From assembly GCA_034769895.1 (NCBI GenBank), contig CM068373.1, forward strand, positions 202,658,134 to 202,722,133: a stretch of DNA of 64,000 bases, read 5' to 3'. Made by a program: the position numbers and the translations under genes. Position 1 is the stretch's first letter. Each line of letters begins with the position of its first letter. The stretch comes from Magicicada septendecula. Lineage: Eukaryota; Arthropoda; Insecta; Hemiptera; Cicadidae. Positions 11,801 through 26,636 of the stretch are shown here, in pieces. The notes under the pieces are model-generated. The model saw only the letters and a program-made list of their open reading frames with translations, had not been told where the DNA came from and ran no database searches.

Positions 11801-14800
11801 AGCGTATTATATGTGATTTTACATGAACTGATGATATAAATATGTGTGCATGTCATCACATTCCACAAAACTAAAAAACAGAGTACTTGCATACTTTCCT
11901 GACATGGAAGCACATAAGCAAGGTCGAGATGTGATGTTAATATTTAATAATGATGTTGGATTAGCTCTGAAGAAAGCTTGTGAATACGATGCAGATAGTG
12001 ACGCTATTCATCTTGCTAAAGCAGCAAATATAGTTAGAAGAGACATCTTTAAAATGAAAAACCCCTTCAATGGATCATTTGAAAAAACCTGTCAGGAAGA
12101 CTCCGTACCAGCATCTCTGTTAGCACTGGTTGCTATGGTTACAAATGATCCAAATATTAAAGCACAGTCAAGTATTTCAACAATACCACAACCTATCCTT
12201 ACTGTTGCACAGTTACTAATGTATAACAGTTTGGTGAGACGTCAGGAGTGTCATTCTGGAACAGTCTAGAAGCACAATCGAGGACGGGAAACACCTTTGC
12301 CTATATACTTAGATATTTTAATTCATACAAAAACTCGCAAGCGTGAACTAGTTGAAGACCTTCACGAGCTCGGATTAAGCATATCATATGACTGAGTGCT
12401 AGACATTTCATCAGAACTTGGAAATGAAATATGTTATCTGTATCACATGGAAAATGCTGTTGTTCCTCTTCAGTTAAAAGGAGGGCTTTTCACAACTAGT
12501 GCGGTTGATAATATTGACCACAATCCAAGTTCTACTACAGCTCATGATTCTTTCCATGGTACAGGAATATCCCTATTTCAACATCCAGATGGTAATTCCA
12601 GAGGGACTGATCGAACTAGGACTTCAAGTCCTTTTGTCGTGAAGGCAACCAAACATCTTCCTGAAAGCTACACAAGTGTTACCCCTGTTCCTCCTGTTAG
12701 AACTGACTGTCCTTTGCCAAGAGTACAAGAAAACTTTGTTGACTACCAACTGTCGTCGAAAGATATGGTTAAAGAATACACCTGGCTGAACATGTAAAAA
12801 CTGTTTTGGCTGCTGACAACCTACAAGGGGATGAAATAATCACCTGGGCAGCATACAACGCTAGTCAACAAATCAATAAACCTAAAGAATGTGATTTAAC
12901 AATTTCTTCGTTGCTTCCTGTATTTCCAGACCATGCTACATCAGTGGCCATGATTCGCCATTCAATGGATATTGTTAAGACAGCAATTGATCGGCTTAAT
13001 CCGGGGCAGATTCCTATCATTGCATTTGACCAGCCACTCTACGCATTGGCAAAACAAATCCAGTGGAACTGGCCAACAACTCATGGTGAAGGTCAATTTG
13101 TTATACTGTTTGGTGGGCTTCATATCGAGATGGCAGTTCTCAAGGTTCTTGGAAATCTCTTGGATGAAAGTGGATGGACTGAAGCACTTGTTCAGGCTGA
13201 TATTACAACAGCTGGAAAAGCGGATTCATTTGTAAAGGGTTCCCATGTAACTCATACCCGCAGGGCTCATCAAATCACAACCAGTAGCCTATATTTACTT
13301 ATACAGCAGGCTTACATTGACTACAGCCAACACATAGAGCATAGCAGTCAAGTTAAGTCATTTGAAGAGTGGTGTAAAGAAAGAGTTGATGTATGTCCCC
13401 AATTTAGATTCTGGTTTATAGTTCTAAAACTAGAACTCCTTTTGTTAGAGCAATACGAGAAGGAGATTTTCAGCTCTGTGTAAAGGCGCTATCCAGTATT
13501 GTTCCCTGGTTCTTTTCTCTTCACCATACTCACTATGCGAGATGGATTCCTGTCCACTTACATGACATGATTTCACTTAAACAGAATCACCTTGCCACCT
13601 ATGAAGAATTCATGAATGGAAAGTTTGTCATCAAAAAATCAAGTAGGGCATTCTCTGCTATTGCTATTGATCAGGCCCATGAACAAAATAACGCATCAGT
13701 CAAAGGTGATGGAGGAGCTGTAGGCCTAACAGAAAACTCAAAAGCTCTGCTTCGTTGGATGGTGTCTGGACCTGAGATGGCCCGCTTAGTTTGAAGAATT
13801 TAATTCTACCAAGACAGAGAGATGGGAAAAAGATGAGCGTCACCACGTAGCTAACAAGCGTTCACAGATGCCATTTGCAAAAGATGTCAAGTCTCTGACT
13901 CATGTAATGCAAGATCTGGGAAACCCATTCAGTGAAAAGAGCTCTGATCTTCTGGTACTTGACAGCAGAAATATTGTAAATACGGCAGTTTCAGACACAT
14001 TGTTAAATATTGAAAAAATTGGAATTGAACAGTATGAGTTATATGTCAGCGAGAGGCTTATTAATAAAACTAAACGTATATCAGATCCTATTAAGCAGAA
14101 TAACCTACACCTCTTCAGCCGTCCTCCAGTTCGTGAAAAGTGTAATAAACAGTTACAGTTGACATCACTAAAGAATGACTGCTCGTTGTTCTCTAGATTG
14201 TACATTGCATCACAGATACGTAATGGAGATTTGGATGAGTTCTTTAGACACGAGAACCAAGCTTATCCTCCAGCACTGTCGAAGTTGGGGAGTCTAAGAA
14301 CCGGAACAAAGTCAGATTTATTGACTTGTCTTGAAGGACTCGCACCTACTAGCACTACCAAACCAACAGCAGAAATTACAATCATTGACGGTGCTACAAT
14401 TGTCAACATGCTGCGACCAGGATTGGCAAAAACATTTTAAGATTATGCCAATACTGTATTCATACCCTACATCAAAGCTCAGCTTCAACATGTAAGAATG
14501 ATAGATATCATCTGGGACGTGTACATGCCTGACAGCTTGAAGAGTGACACACACAGCAAAAGGGGAAAAGGTGTTCGAAAGCGTGTTGAACCAAGAAGTT
14601 CACTTCCTAAAAACTGGGAGGAGTTTCTCCGGGTTGATGAAAATAAGACTGAATTGTTCTCTTTCTTGGCTACAACATTAGCAGCTATTTCCACGGACAA
14701 GCAGGTGATTACCACAATTGGTAGCGATGTTCTTACTATAAATCGTCAAGATGTCTTAGAACTGGCTCCATGCACACATGAAGAAGCTGACACTCGACTC

Positions 14801-15906
14801 CTACTTCATTTATGTGATGCTGTGCAGCAAGGATATACCAAAGCCGAAATACGCACTGTGGACACCGATGTTTTAATTCTTGCCATCTTATCAGCACAAC
14901 GTCTAAACATTGAGGAACTGTGGGTTGCTTTGGAGTGGGAAAGAACTACCGGATCTTCGCCGCGCATGACTTAGCAAGATCTTTGGGTCGTGATCGTTGT
15001 ACTGCCTTACCATTGTTTCACACAATAACTGGGTGTGACACTGTATCCTTCTTTGGAGGAAGAGGCAAAAGGACCGCATGGGACACCTGGAATTCATATC
15101 AAGATATCACCACTACTTTTTGTGCATTGGCTGACAGACCTACTCAGCAGACTGTACAAGATATGCTGAAACCGTTGGAGAGATTTATAGTTTTGCTATA
15201 TGACCGTACTAGCAGCGACAAATGTGTTAATGATGCAAGAAAACACCTGTTTACTCAGAAAGGTAGAGCAATTGACAATCTACCTCCTTCACAAGATGCT
15301 GTCATTCAGCATACAAAGAGAGCTGTCTACCAGGCTGGTTACTGCTGGGCTCAAATGATGGTCGCAACCCCAGTGCTCCCGTCACCAGGTGATTGGGGTT
15401 GGAAGAAGAAGGTTGAAGGTGAATGGGAAATATCTTCGACAACGCTACCAGAGAGGCTTCGCAAGCATGCAGGGAGCTCATACAATGTGGCTGCAAGAAA
15501 GGCTGCACACGACAGTGTCAATGTAGGAAGGCTGCCCTACAGTGTACTGCTTTTGTGCTTGTGGTGCTCTTTGTACTGAGTGATATCAGATTTTGAATCT
15601 AATCATTATCTATTATGTGCTTATCTATCAGAATTCTATACAATACAGACAATGCAGTATTAGTATTTCCATTAAATAATCCATCAACATTTGTTATACA
15701 TAGAATATAAATAAAATATGGTATATATTATTAAAAATAGCAAACTACATGCACAAAACAACAATTACTCGCCATTGCTTTAATAGCTGTCATTTAACAT
15801 CATCAAATAACATTTAAAAGGAGCACATACAAAATATTCAGAAGCCGCCATTTTGAATGTCCGCCATTACTGCAATAGGCGAAATCTGAGATGGCCTCAT
15901 ATCCAA
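11688..15906 (+). mobile_element. Academ-like DNA transposon with about 115-bp terminal inverted repeats
   Basis: The ends are inverted copies: 11684-11800 matches the reverse complement of about 15790-15910 with few mismatches, starting TTGGATATGAGGCC. AATT flanks both ends (11684-11687 and 15907-15910), giving a candidate 4-bp target duplication. AATT is palindromic, so it could equally be the outermost four bases of the repeats. The interior carries one long plus-strand coding region, now broken. It encodes an XPG/FEN-like nuclease and a C-terminal Cys-rich finger, the combination described for the Academ superfamily, which also makes 3-4 bp duplications. The superfamily call is from memory of that architecture. 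The inverted repeats are better preserved than the gene. Confidence 0.7.
11844..15580 (+). pseudogene. Broken Academ-type transposase/nuclease gene
   Basis: The coding region is spread over all three frames. In-frame stops lie at 12267-12269, about 12393 and 14438-14440. Frame changes lie near 12800, 13435-13480, 13790 (one extra T), 14935 and 15450, and a lost T lies near 15550. The middle part has the family motif HYARWIPVHL (about 13530-13560). The C-terminal third is an XPG/FEN-like (PIN-fold) nuclease: DGATIV (14387-14404), EEADTR (about 14780), DTDV (about 14861), and TGCDTV followed by GGRGKRTAW (about 15028-15080). These supply the acidic residues and the helix-hairpin-helix-like glycine motif. 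A Cys cluster of the form CGCKKGC...CKC...C...CAC (about 15483-15570) closes the protein. It would act in the nucleus on transposon ends. This copy is inactive. Confidence 0.75.
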
Positions 15907-15910
15907 AATT
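15790..15910 (-). repeat. Right terminal inverted repeat of the Academ-like element
   Basis: Reverse complement of 11684-11800. It includes the paired GCCGCCATTTT (15844-15854) and CCGCCATTA (15861-15869) boxes. AATT follows at 15907-15910. Confidence 0.85.
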
Positions 15911-16932
<1,022 letters not shown>

Positions 16933-16940
16933 TGCGACAC

Positions 16941-19345
16941 CAGTGGCGTAGCTAGGCTTTTTGACGCCCGGAGCAAGGAGATCGTCGCCCGTCTTGCCTT
17001 CACAATTAATAGGGGACAAAAGAACAAAAATGAAGGCCCATCCACTGAACAAAGTACTTAATAAATGCAAATATGTAGATTTTTGTATGAAAACCCGTCC
17101 AGCAAACGTCTTAAGAATATTTGTTAAGTCAAAATTAAGAAATTACATATTATAATATTACCGGTATTCAGTTTCTAACATTTATTATTTAGACTATAAA
17201 AAATGTAGTAATATAACAAATTTATAACATAAAAATGTTCTAATGAACATACAAATTCCTTATAGGTATAAATCCCATCTTCAAAACAATATCCTAAAGC
17301 AACATAAAGTTAAACAAAGAACTACATTAAAAGTAATCAAATAAATCACTTACCATTACAGGTTTATGGTTCCGTCTTCTATCAATAAAGACTTAATATT
17401 TATTTGTAATATTTAATAAATATTTAAAACGAGACATTTTAAAACGTAACTTTCCAGGTCTTAATTGCTGTAAAGTCGGTTGTTAAATCAGTATAACCTA
17501 AAGACGGAGCAATGTCGTTTTCAACTAAGAGTATCCGTAGATTTGATACCCTGTCTTGAGATATTGTTAATCGTAGGTATGATTTTTAAGTTTACTAAAC
17601 GATCTTTCACAAGAAGGCACAATCACTGGTAAAGTATGAAAATTTTTTAAATCTATCGCTAGTGTTTTGTAGGCTTCTAATCCCATTGAAGAAATGTACT
17701 GTAGCAGTCCCTGAGTGTAAAGTCCATTTGTTCTCCTTTAACGTTTGCCGTTTTTAATAAAAGTATGACGTCTTTTAAGTCACTGAACAATTCTTCACTG
17801 TTTAGGTCATGTGGATACAGTTTTGCAAGCACTGTGCACTTAATTTTGATTTGGGAAAGCTGTTTCTTAACATGTATATCCCCATCATTTTCTTACGCCT
17901 CAAATTTATAGAGAAACCCACAGCGTTTTTCTAACTCTTTTTAATATAGAGAAACGCCTTGAAATTTTAACTGACAGTTTGTCCAAAATTTCTATTAGAG
18001 AACGTAGCATTTCTTGCCGAACGGTTAAGGCAGAATTGTCTGGATAATCCCCTGGCATCGTGTGCTTCCTTCTTATTCTTTTTGTGATACTGACATCCCA
18101 TTCATTGCATACCTGCTCGGCCTTAGAAATGACATTGTCACACAGCTCATTCCTCCAAACGTTTAAATTGTCCATTAGCTTCTCCAGACGTGTTGATGCT
18201 TGACTAAAGCTCATTTCTTTGGTCTGCAAGATTTTATGGTTTTTGTCTATAGAAGAAAGAATATACGTCCAGAAAAAGACCAAGGTCACAAAATTAAAGT
18301 TTTCTATCGCATTAATTATTATTGCTGCATCTTCCCTCGTATCAATTGTTTCAGTCGGTGTATTCCTTTCTCCAGTGCAGCGATCATTTCATCCAGCTGA
18401 GTGGATATTGCTTTCACCACATCTGCTTCTGAACTCCACCTGGTACCACAATATCTTTTAAGAATAATTTATACGAACTCTTTAAGAACACTCAATTTAT
18501 AAGTGGAACAGGAAAAGAAGGTGAATAGACGTTCTACTGTCCCAAAAAATGTCACTGCCTGAACATTACATGAGCTGCTGAACTCGAACCAAGTTAAGTG
18601 AATGGTTGTCACAAGGAACAAACATAGTTAGTGGATTCAAAACTAATATTCTCTTTTGAACTCTTGAATGGATACTAGCAATTGTTGTTTGATTGCCATA
18701 CGACAGATCTCTGCAATCGCTAAGATTCAATCCATCACTCTCAAGTTTACTTGTAATAGATTGTGTGATCCCCTCCGCTGTTTTCACTTTTAAAGAAATA
18801 AAATCTATGAAGTATTAGTATGATATCATACACGTGAAGTATTATAGATATACCCATAAGACACACAAACCAAAAACAAACCGCACATTCAAGATACTCA
18901 TAGATGATCAACACGTTCGCTGCGTCGAACCGGGAAAAATTGCACATACCTAGCCCAAGTAACTTTTTTTTGCAAATAATATATTCGTCTGTATACGAAC
19001 AGCAATTAACATTATGTATACAAAGCTAATACTGTATGATTATCAGTTCTCCTTTCCAGCATAACAACTCACTACAAAATCACCACAAATTTATTACCAT
19101 AATGAACCGTAATTACGATGCTTCAGCATAAATAGATTAGTACTGTTTATCACGCAAGGTTTATGACAACAGAGAAGTTGGCTGGTTATGCTTCTTTTAT
19201 GAAAGGAATAGCCATATCAAAGAAACAAGTTGTTTGTAGTTTTATAAATTGAAAACAATTTTTTCAAGACTATGCTCACTTTGCCGCCCTCCTTGCTATG
19301 CCGCCCGGGGCGGCTGGCCCCTTGGCCCCCCTTCATACGCCTCTG
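16941..19345 (-). mobile_element. hAT DNA transposon, decayed, with perfect 8-bp target duplication
   Basis: The left end CAGTGGCGTAGCTAGG and the right end (reverse complement CAGAGGCGTATGAAGG) are short imperfect inverted repeats of the kind that start many hAT elements. TGCGACAC is present at 16933-16940 and again at 19346-19353, an exact 8-bp duplication as hAT elements make. The interior holds broken minus-strand transposase (17480-18787). The element is 2405 bp. The stretch 18790-19250 has no readable coding sequence. Confidence 0.9.
17480..18787 (-). pseudogene. hAT transposase remnant (DUF4371/ZMYM1-like lineage)
   Basis: Minus-strand pieces appear in the expected order. First is a block ending NPLTMFVPCDNHSLNLV (about 18590-18660), typical of the hAT catalytic region around the conserved CxxHxLNL motif. 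Next is a helical block (17906-18289, ORF of 127 codons). A piece with LYPHDLNSEELFSDLK follows (about 17740-17830), then an ERSFSKLK motif and SQDRVSNL (about 17500-17600) from the C-terminal hAT dimerisation domain. Stops and frameshifts separate all of them. No N-terminal BED or TTF zinc finger was recognised. The gene is dead. Confidence 0.8.
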
Positions 19346-19432
19346 TGCGACACAATACGTTAGGTTTGTACAGTTCACATAAGTTTCTTTTTGGTAACTA
19401 CTGTATTACTTTTTATAATATTTACTTGAGTA

Positions 19433-20928
19433 CTTTATAATTTATAACAAATGTGTTACATTGCGTTATAATCGTTTATTTAAGTACTAAATAGGCCTGT
19501 AATGCGAGCACTGATGTTGCTTACTGTAGATCTAAGTCTATGTAGACCTACCTGTGCTTCGTATTAGGTTACTAATTAATGATTTTACTGCATGTTCATA
19601 ATAGTTATGTTATATCTTATAATGTGTATTTTATAATCATTCAAGGAATTTCGTATTCTGTTAAATAACCGTATTTATTTACTTTTGTACGAATTTGTGT
19701 GTTAATGCTTGTTAGTTTGTTTGTTCCCGTGTAACCATAAAACGGCTGGACCAGTTTTGATGCACGAGATATGAAGTCACTTGTCTTGATTTTAGAAGAG
19801 TCAGCAAAGATATAAAATTTTGGAAAACAAATTGGCGGACGCTACAAACCATATTATGTAAAATTTAGGCAAACTTGTCATGCTGCTAGTTATTTTTATT
19901 AATAAAGAGCGTATTAAAAGATGGTTACAACAAATGCGTTGCGTTCAGTAATGTGTGTTACACTGATTTTCGTAAGTATGTTGGACTATGTCTTCATGTC
20001 AACGACCTTTACGTTAGTAATTTATTGTTTAAATTGCACAAAAAGAATCTATACACAACAGGTTATATGAATAATTCTTGCTACAGGTTGCATTACGGTA
20101 GGCCTACTCAGTACTAATTCATTCTATCGGGTTGACTTCACAGAAGTATTGATGGAATAGGCCAGAGCACAAGACACTCATTTTCTTCGGTTACATTATC
20201 ATCGTATTCACTGAATATTGCCTTATACGCTTCCCCCTATAAATGCAATAATTGACTATTCAGGCCGTCCTCTAGAAAATTTATTCCTTTTTCCTCAAAC
20301 CAATTCATATTTTTTTCCGTATGAGATGTCGTTGGTAATGCTTTGCATTGAAACGAGACATTGCCCATAACAAGAACAGAATTGTTTTTAAGATGCGTAA
20401 GATGCGGTGTCTCTACACTATTGTTCAAATTCTGGATCGTCCGTACCATCACTGTATTCGCAAATTTTTTTTTTGCAGAAAATTGTTAGAAAAGAAGCTT
20501 TCTTAAATTCACATCCTTCAGTCCTATTACGACTACAAGACTAGCTTTTAGTGCAGCTTGAGGTGCTTTGATAATCCTCTCCCTCCACATATTCGTCTGA
20601 AAGACTCCCATTATCAGTAGTGTTAAATTTATTAAGCAGGTTATTAGGCCGCCATTCATTGAATACTGATGTAGAAATATCCAGATGTTTCTACTGTGCC
20701 CACTACGGCCATCATTAGTAGTGCAGGAACAAAGACAAAATACACATTATAAGATGTAACAGAACTATTATGAACATGTAGCCATCATTAATTAGTTACC
20801 TAATACGAACCACAAGTAGGCCTACATAGACTTATACCAAGCAACATCAGCGTTCACATTACAGGCCTACTTAGTACTTAAATAAACGATTATAACGCGA
20901 TGTAACACATTTGTTATAAATTATAAAG
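19433..20928 (-). mobile_element. IS630/Tc1-like DNA transposon with about 200-bp inverted arms
   Basis: 19433-19633 pairs with 20736-20928 as long inverted arms that diverge by scattered substitutions. Both arms contain the run TTTATAACAAATGTGTTACA and a GGCCTA-type box. TA lies outside each end (19431-19432 and 20929-20930), consistent with a TA target site, although TA is palindromic and AT-rich flanks make this weak. The interior holds a fragment of an IS630/Tc1-type transposase on the minus strand (20237-20452), which supports the class. Confidence 0.7.
20237..20452 (-). pseudogene. IS630/Tc1-like transposase fragment
   Basis: The 71-codon frame reads NSVLVMGNVSFQCKALPTT followed by WFEEKGINF. 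This matches the common IS630/Tc1-like pattern in which a catalytic Asp (V-x-D-N-x-x-x-H/C) precedes a short linker and a W-L-x-x-x-x-I-x-F segment. Here the catalytic Asp is replaced by Gly. The frame ends soon afterwards and upstream parts are unreadable, so it is a remnant. Confidence 0.6.
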
Positions 20929-21165
20929 TATTATACAATATAAAGTGCCCTGAGATTGTGTGACAGTTGCGATGAAACAAGACCTTCGCTTTAAACTAAG
21001 AAAAAAAAGGGAAATGAAAAAACATGAGTTAAATGAGACTGACATACACTATCTATACTACCCCTCTCTCTCTTTTTCTCTTTTGCTCTCTTTCTATCTA
21101 TCTATTCACCTACTTATCACTTATGTAACTACTTGTATAATTACTCGTATTATAAAGAAACATTT

Positions 21166-21477
21166 GGGTTGAAGGTATTAGAAGTCGCCGCATACCTGTA
21201 CTGGTTGTAAATCCAGGAAAAGGTTATTTTATGATACTGTTCTCTGACATGTCTATTGTTATATAGGCTTGTGGTTTCTCCAAAGGTTATAAATGTAAGT
21301 GGCTACCAACAGTGTCTTGAGAGACATTTTCGTGCAACCCGATATTTTTATGCAGAGAATGACGCAAATGATAAGCGAGAAATGTTGTTACTTGTTTCAA
21401 CAATTGCTTCACTTACTAAAAGCGGCCATAAGGCCTTGTCGTTTTTTTACATGTATGTTTATATCTTTAAATCTATT
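21166..21477 (+). repeat. Left inverted repeat of the Merlin element
   Basis: Pairs with 22532-22840. The inner part, up to a run containing TGCTTCACTTACTAAAAGCG, is the best conserved. Open frames inside it (for example 21256-21480) are not coding. Confidence 0.85.
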
Positions 21478-21639
21478 TAATTTTGTTTAACATTCATTCA
21501 TCAGCGTTGTTCACATCCGTATCTTACTGAAATCTACGCCTGCAAATCAAACCTCATAATACAAAATTGTTAATAATTTTCGGTGTTTCATTAAAAAAAA
21601 AAAGGTATCAGAAAATGTGTTTGTTACTGAAATATTCTT

Positions 21640-22390
21640 CCGTTTTCAAAACAATGTGTAAAGTGTGATGGTAATATGTTAACAAATGTAAAAGGACAAA
21701 TAAACGTCATCTTCAGATGTGGTAGACGGAATTGCAGAGCTACAAAAAACATATATGATGACACTTTTTTCGAAATAGCGCGTGTTCCTGCATTATCTGT
21801 ATTATGTGTGTTAGTCGCTTGTATTTTGAAATATCAAATTTCAGTAATTTCAAAAGAGATCGACATAAACAGGAAAACTACACAAAAATTAATAAACGAG
21901 TTTAGGGAGATCCTTACTGTCTGGCTGATGGATAACAGCTCAAAAATTGACGGCCTGGGAGATACTGAAATTGATGAAAGTGCGTTCGTTTGAAGGAAGT
22001 ACAACAGGGGTCGAATAACCAAAACTCGTTGGGTACTTGAGGGAATTGGCAGGAGAATAAAGAAGTGTATCCTAAAGGTGGTGGACCCACTAAATTGTGT
22101 AATTTTAAATAACATGGAACCGGGAACCACTATAGTTGCAGATATGTGGCGCGGGTATAACTCGCGAGTACCCATACATACCAAAATGTACGGGTATATA
22201 CTTTTGTCTGTGAACCATTCGCTTAATTTTGTATGTCCTCGCAATTCTGCCGTTCACACCCAAACGATCCAGAACTAATGGTCTAAAATTAAGCGTGTTA
22301 TGCGGAGAAGAGTCAGCAGAATGTCTGTTAGTACATTTCAGACGCATTTAATTGAATACATATGGAGAAAACTGTTTTTCTGCAGAAGAA
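21640..22390 (+). pseudogene. Merlin (ISXO2/IS1595-like DDE) transposase, two stops
   Basis: One frame runs nearly the whole length. An N-terminal zinc ribbon is visible: CVKC near 21655, then FRCGRRNCR near 21712. After a helical region come IDES (about 21970, first catalytic Asp), RKYNRGR (about 21994), W-V-L-E-G-I, PGTTIVADMWRGYNS (about 22115-22165, second catalytic Asp in D-x-W-x-x-Y) and VNHSLNFV. The family's HTQTIES-x-W box reads HTQTIQN-stop-W here. The catalytic Glu is thus Gln and a stop follows (about 22276). Another in-frame stop lies at 21991-21993. There is no frameshift, so decay is mild but the copy is inactive. Confidence 0.82.
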
Positions 22391-22531
22391 TTGTTTAATG
22401 ATTTTTAGCGGCTATTCATTATTTTTACACGCAATTTTTAAATTGAATATACAGTAATTTGTAGTCAATAAATTTAGCTAAAGTAGAAATAAATTAGAAC
22501 AAATCTAAAAAATACATAAAATTAAAATATA

Positions 22532-22840
22532 AAAATAGATGTAAAGATATAAACATAGAGGTAAAAAACGACAAGACCTCACTGACCGCTTTTAGTAAGT
22601 GAAGCAATTGTTGTTGAAATAAGTATCAGCATTTCTCTGATACATGTATTAGCGGCCGTGAGCATTCTCTGTATGAAAATGCCTCTCAAGCCACTGGATG
22701 TAGCCACTATGTTTATAATCTGTGGAAAAACCCACATGCCTATATAACACTAGACGTGTCAGTGAACAGTATAATAAAATAACCTTTTCCTGGTCTTACA
22801 AAAAGTGCAGGTATCCGACGACTTCTAGTACCCTCAGCCC
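22532..22840 (-). repeat. Right inverted repeat of the Merlin element
   Basis: Reverse complement of 21166-21477 with scattered differences. The outer end CCCTCAGCCC is at 22831-22840. Confidence 0.85.
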
Positions 22841-22849
22841 AAAATATTT

Positions 22850-26632
<3,783 letters not shown>

Positions 26633-26636
26633 ACAT

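Larger units (their letters stand above)
21166..22840 (+). mobile_element. Merlin-type DNA transposon with about 310-bp inverted repeats
   Basis: Left arm 21166-21477 (start GGGTTGAAGGTATTAGAAG) is mirrored by right arm 22532-22840 (reverse complement start GGGCTGAGGGTACTAGAAG). GAAACATTT (21157-21165) and AAAATATTT (22841-22849) flank it and match at 7 of 9 positions, a plausible decayed 9-bp duplication. Merlin elements make 8-9 bp duplications. The interior encodes an IS1595/ISXO2-like transposase with two in-frame stops. The element is 1675 bp, compact for a Merlin. Confidence 0.8.

Noticed and set aside
11684-15910. Kolobok or piggyBac assignment because of TTAA near the left end
   Set aside because: TTAA occurs only on the left; the right flank reads AATTCCC. 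The encoded nuclease and Cys-rich motifs do not fit those families.
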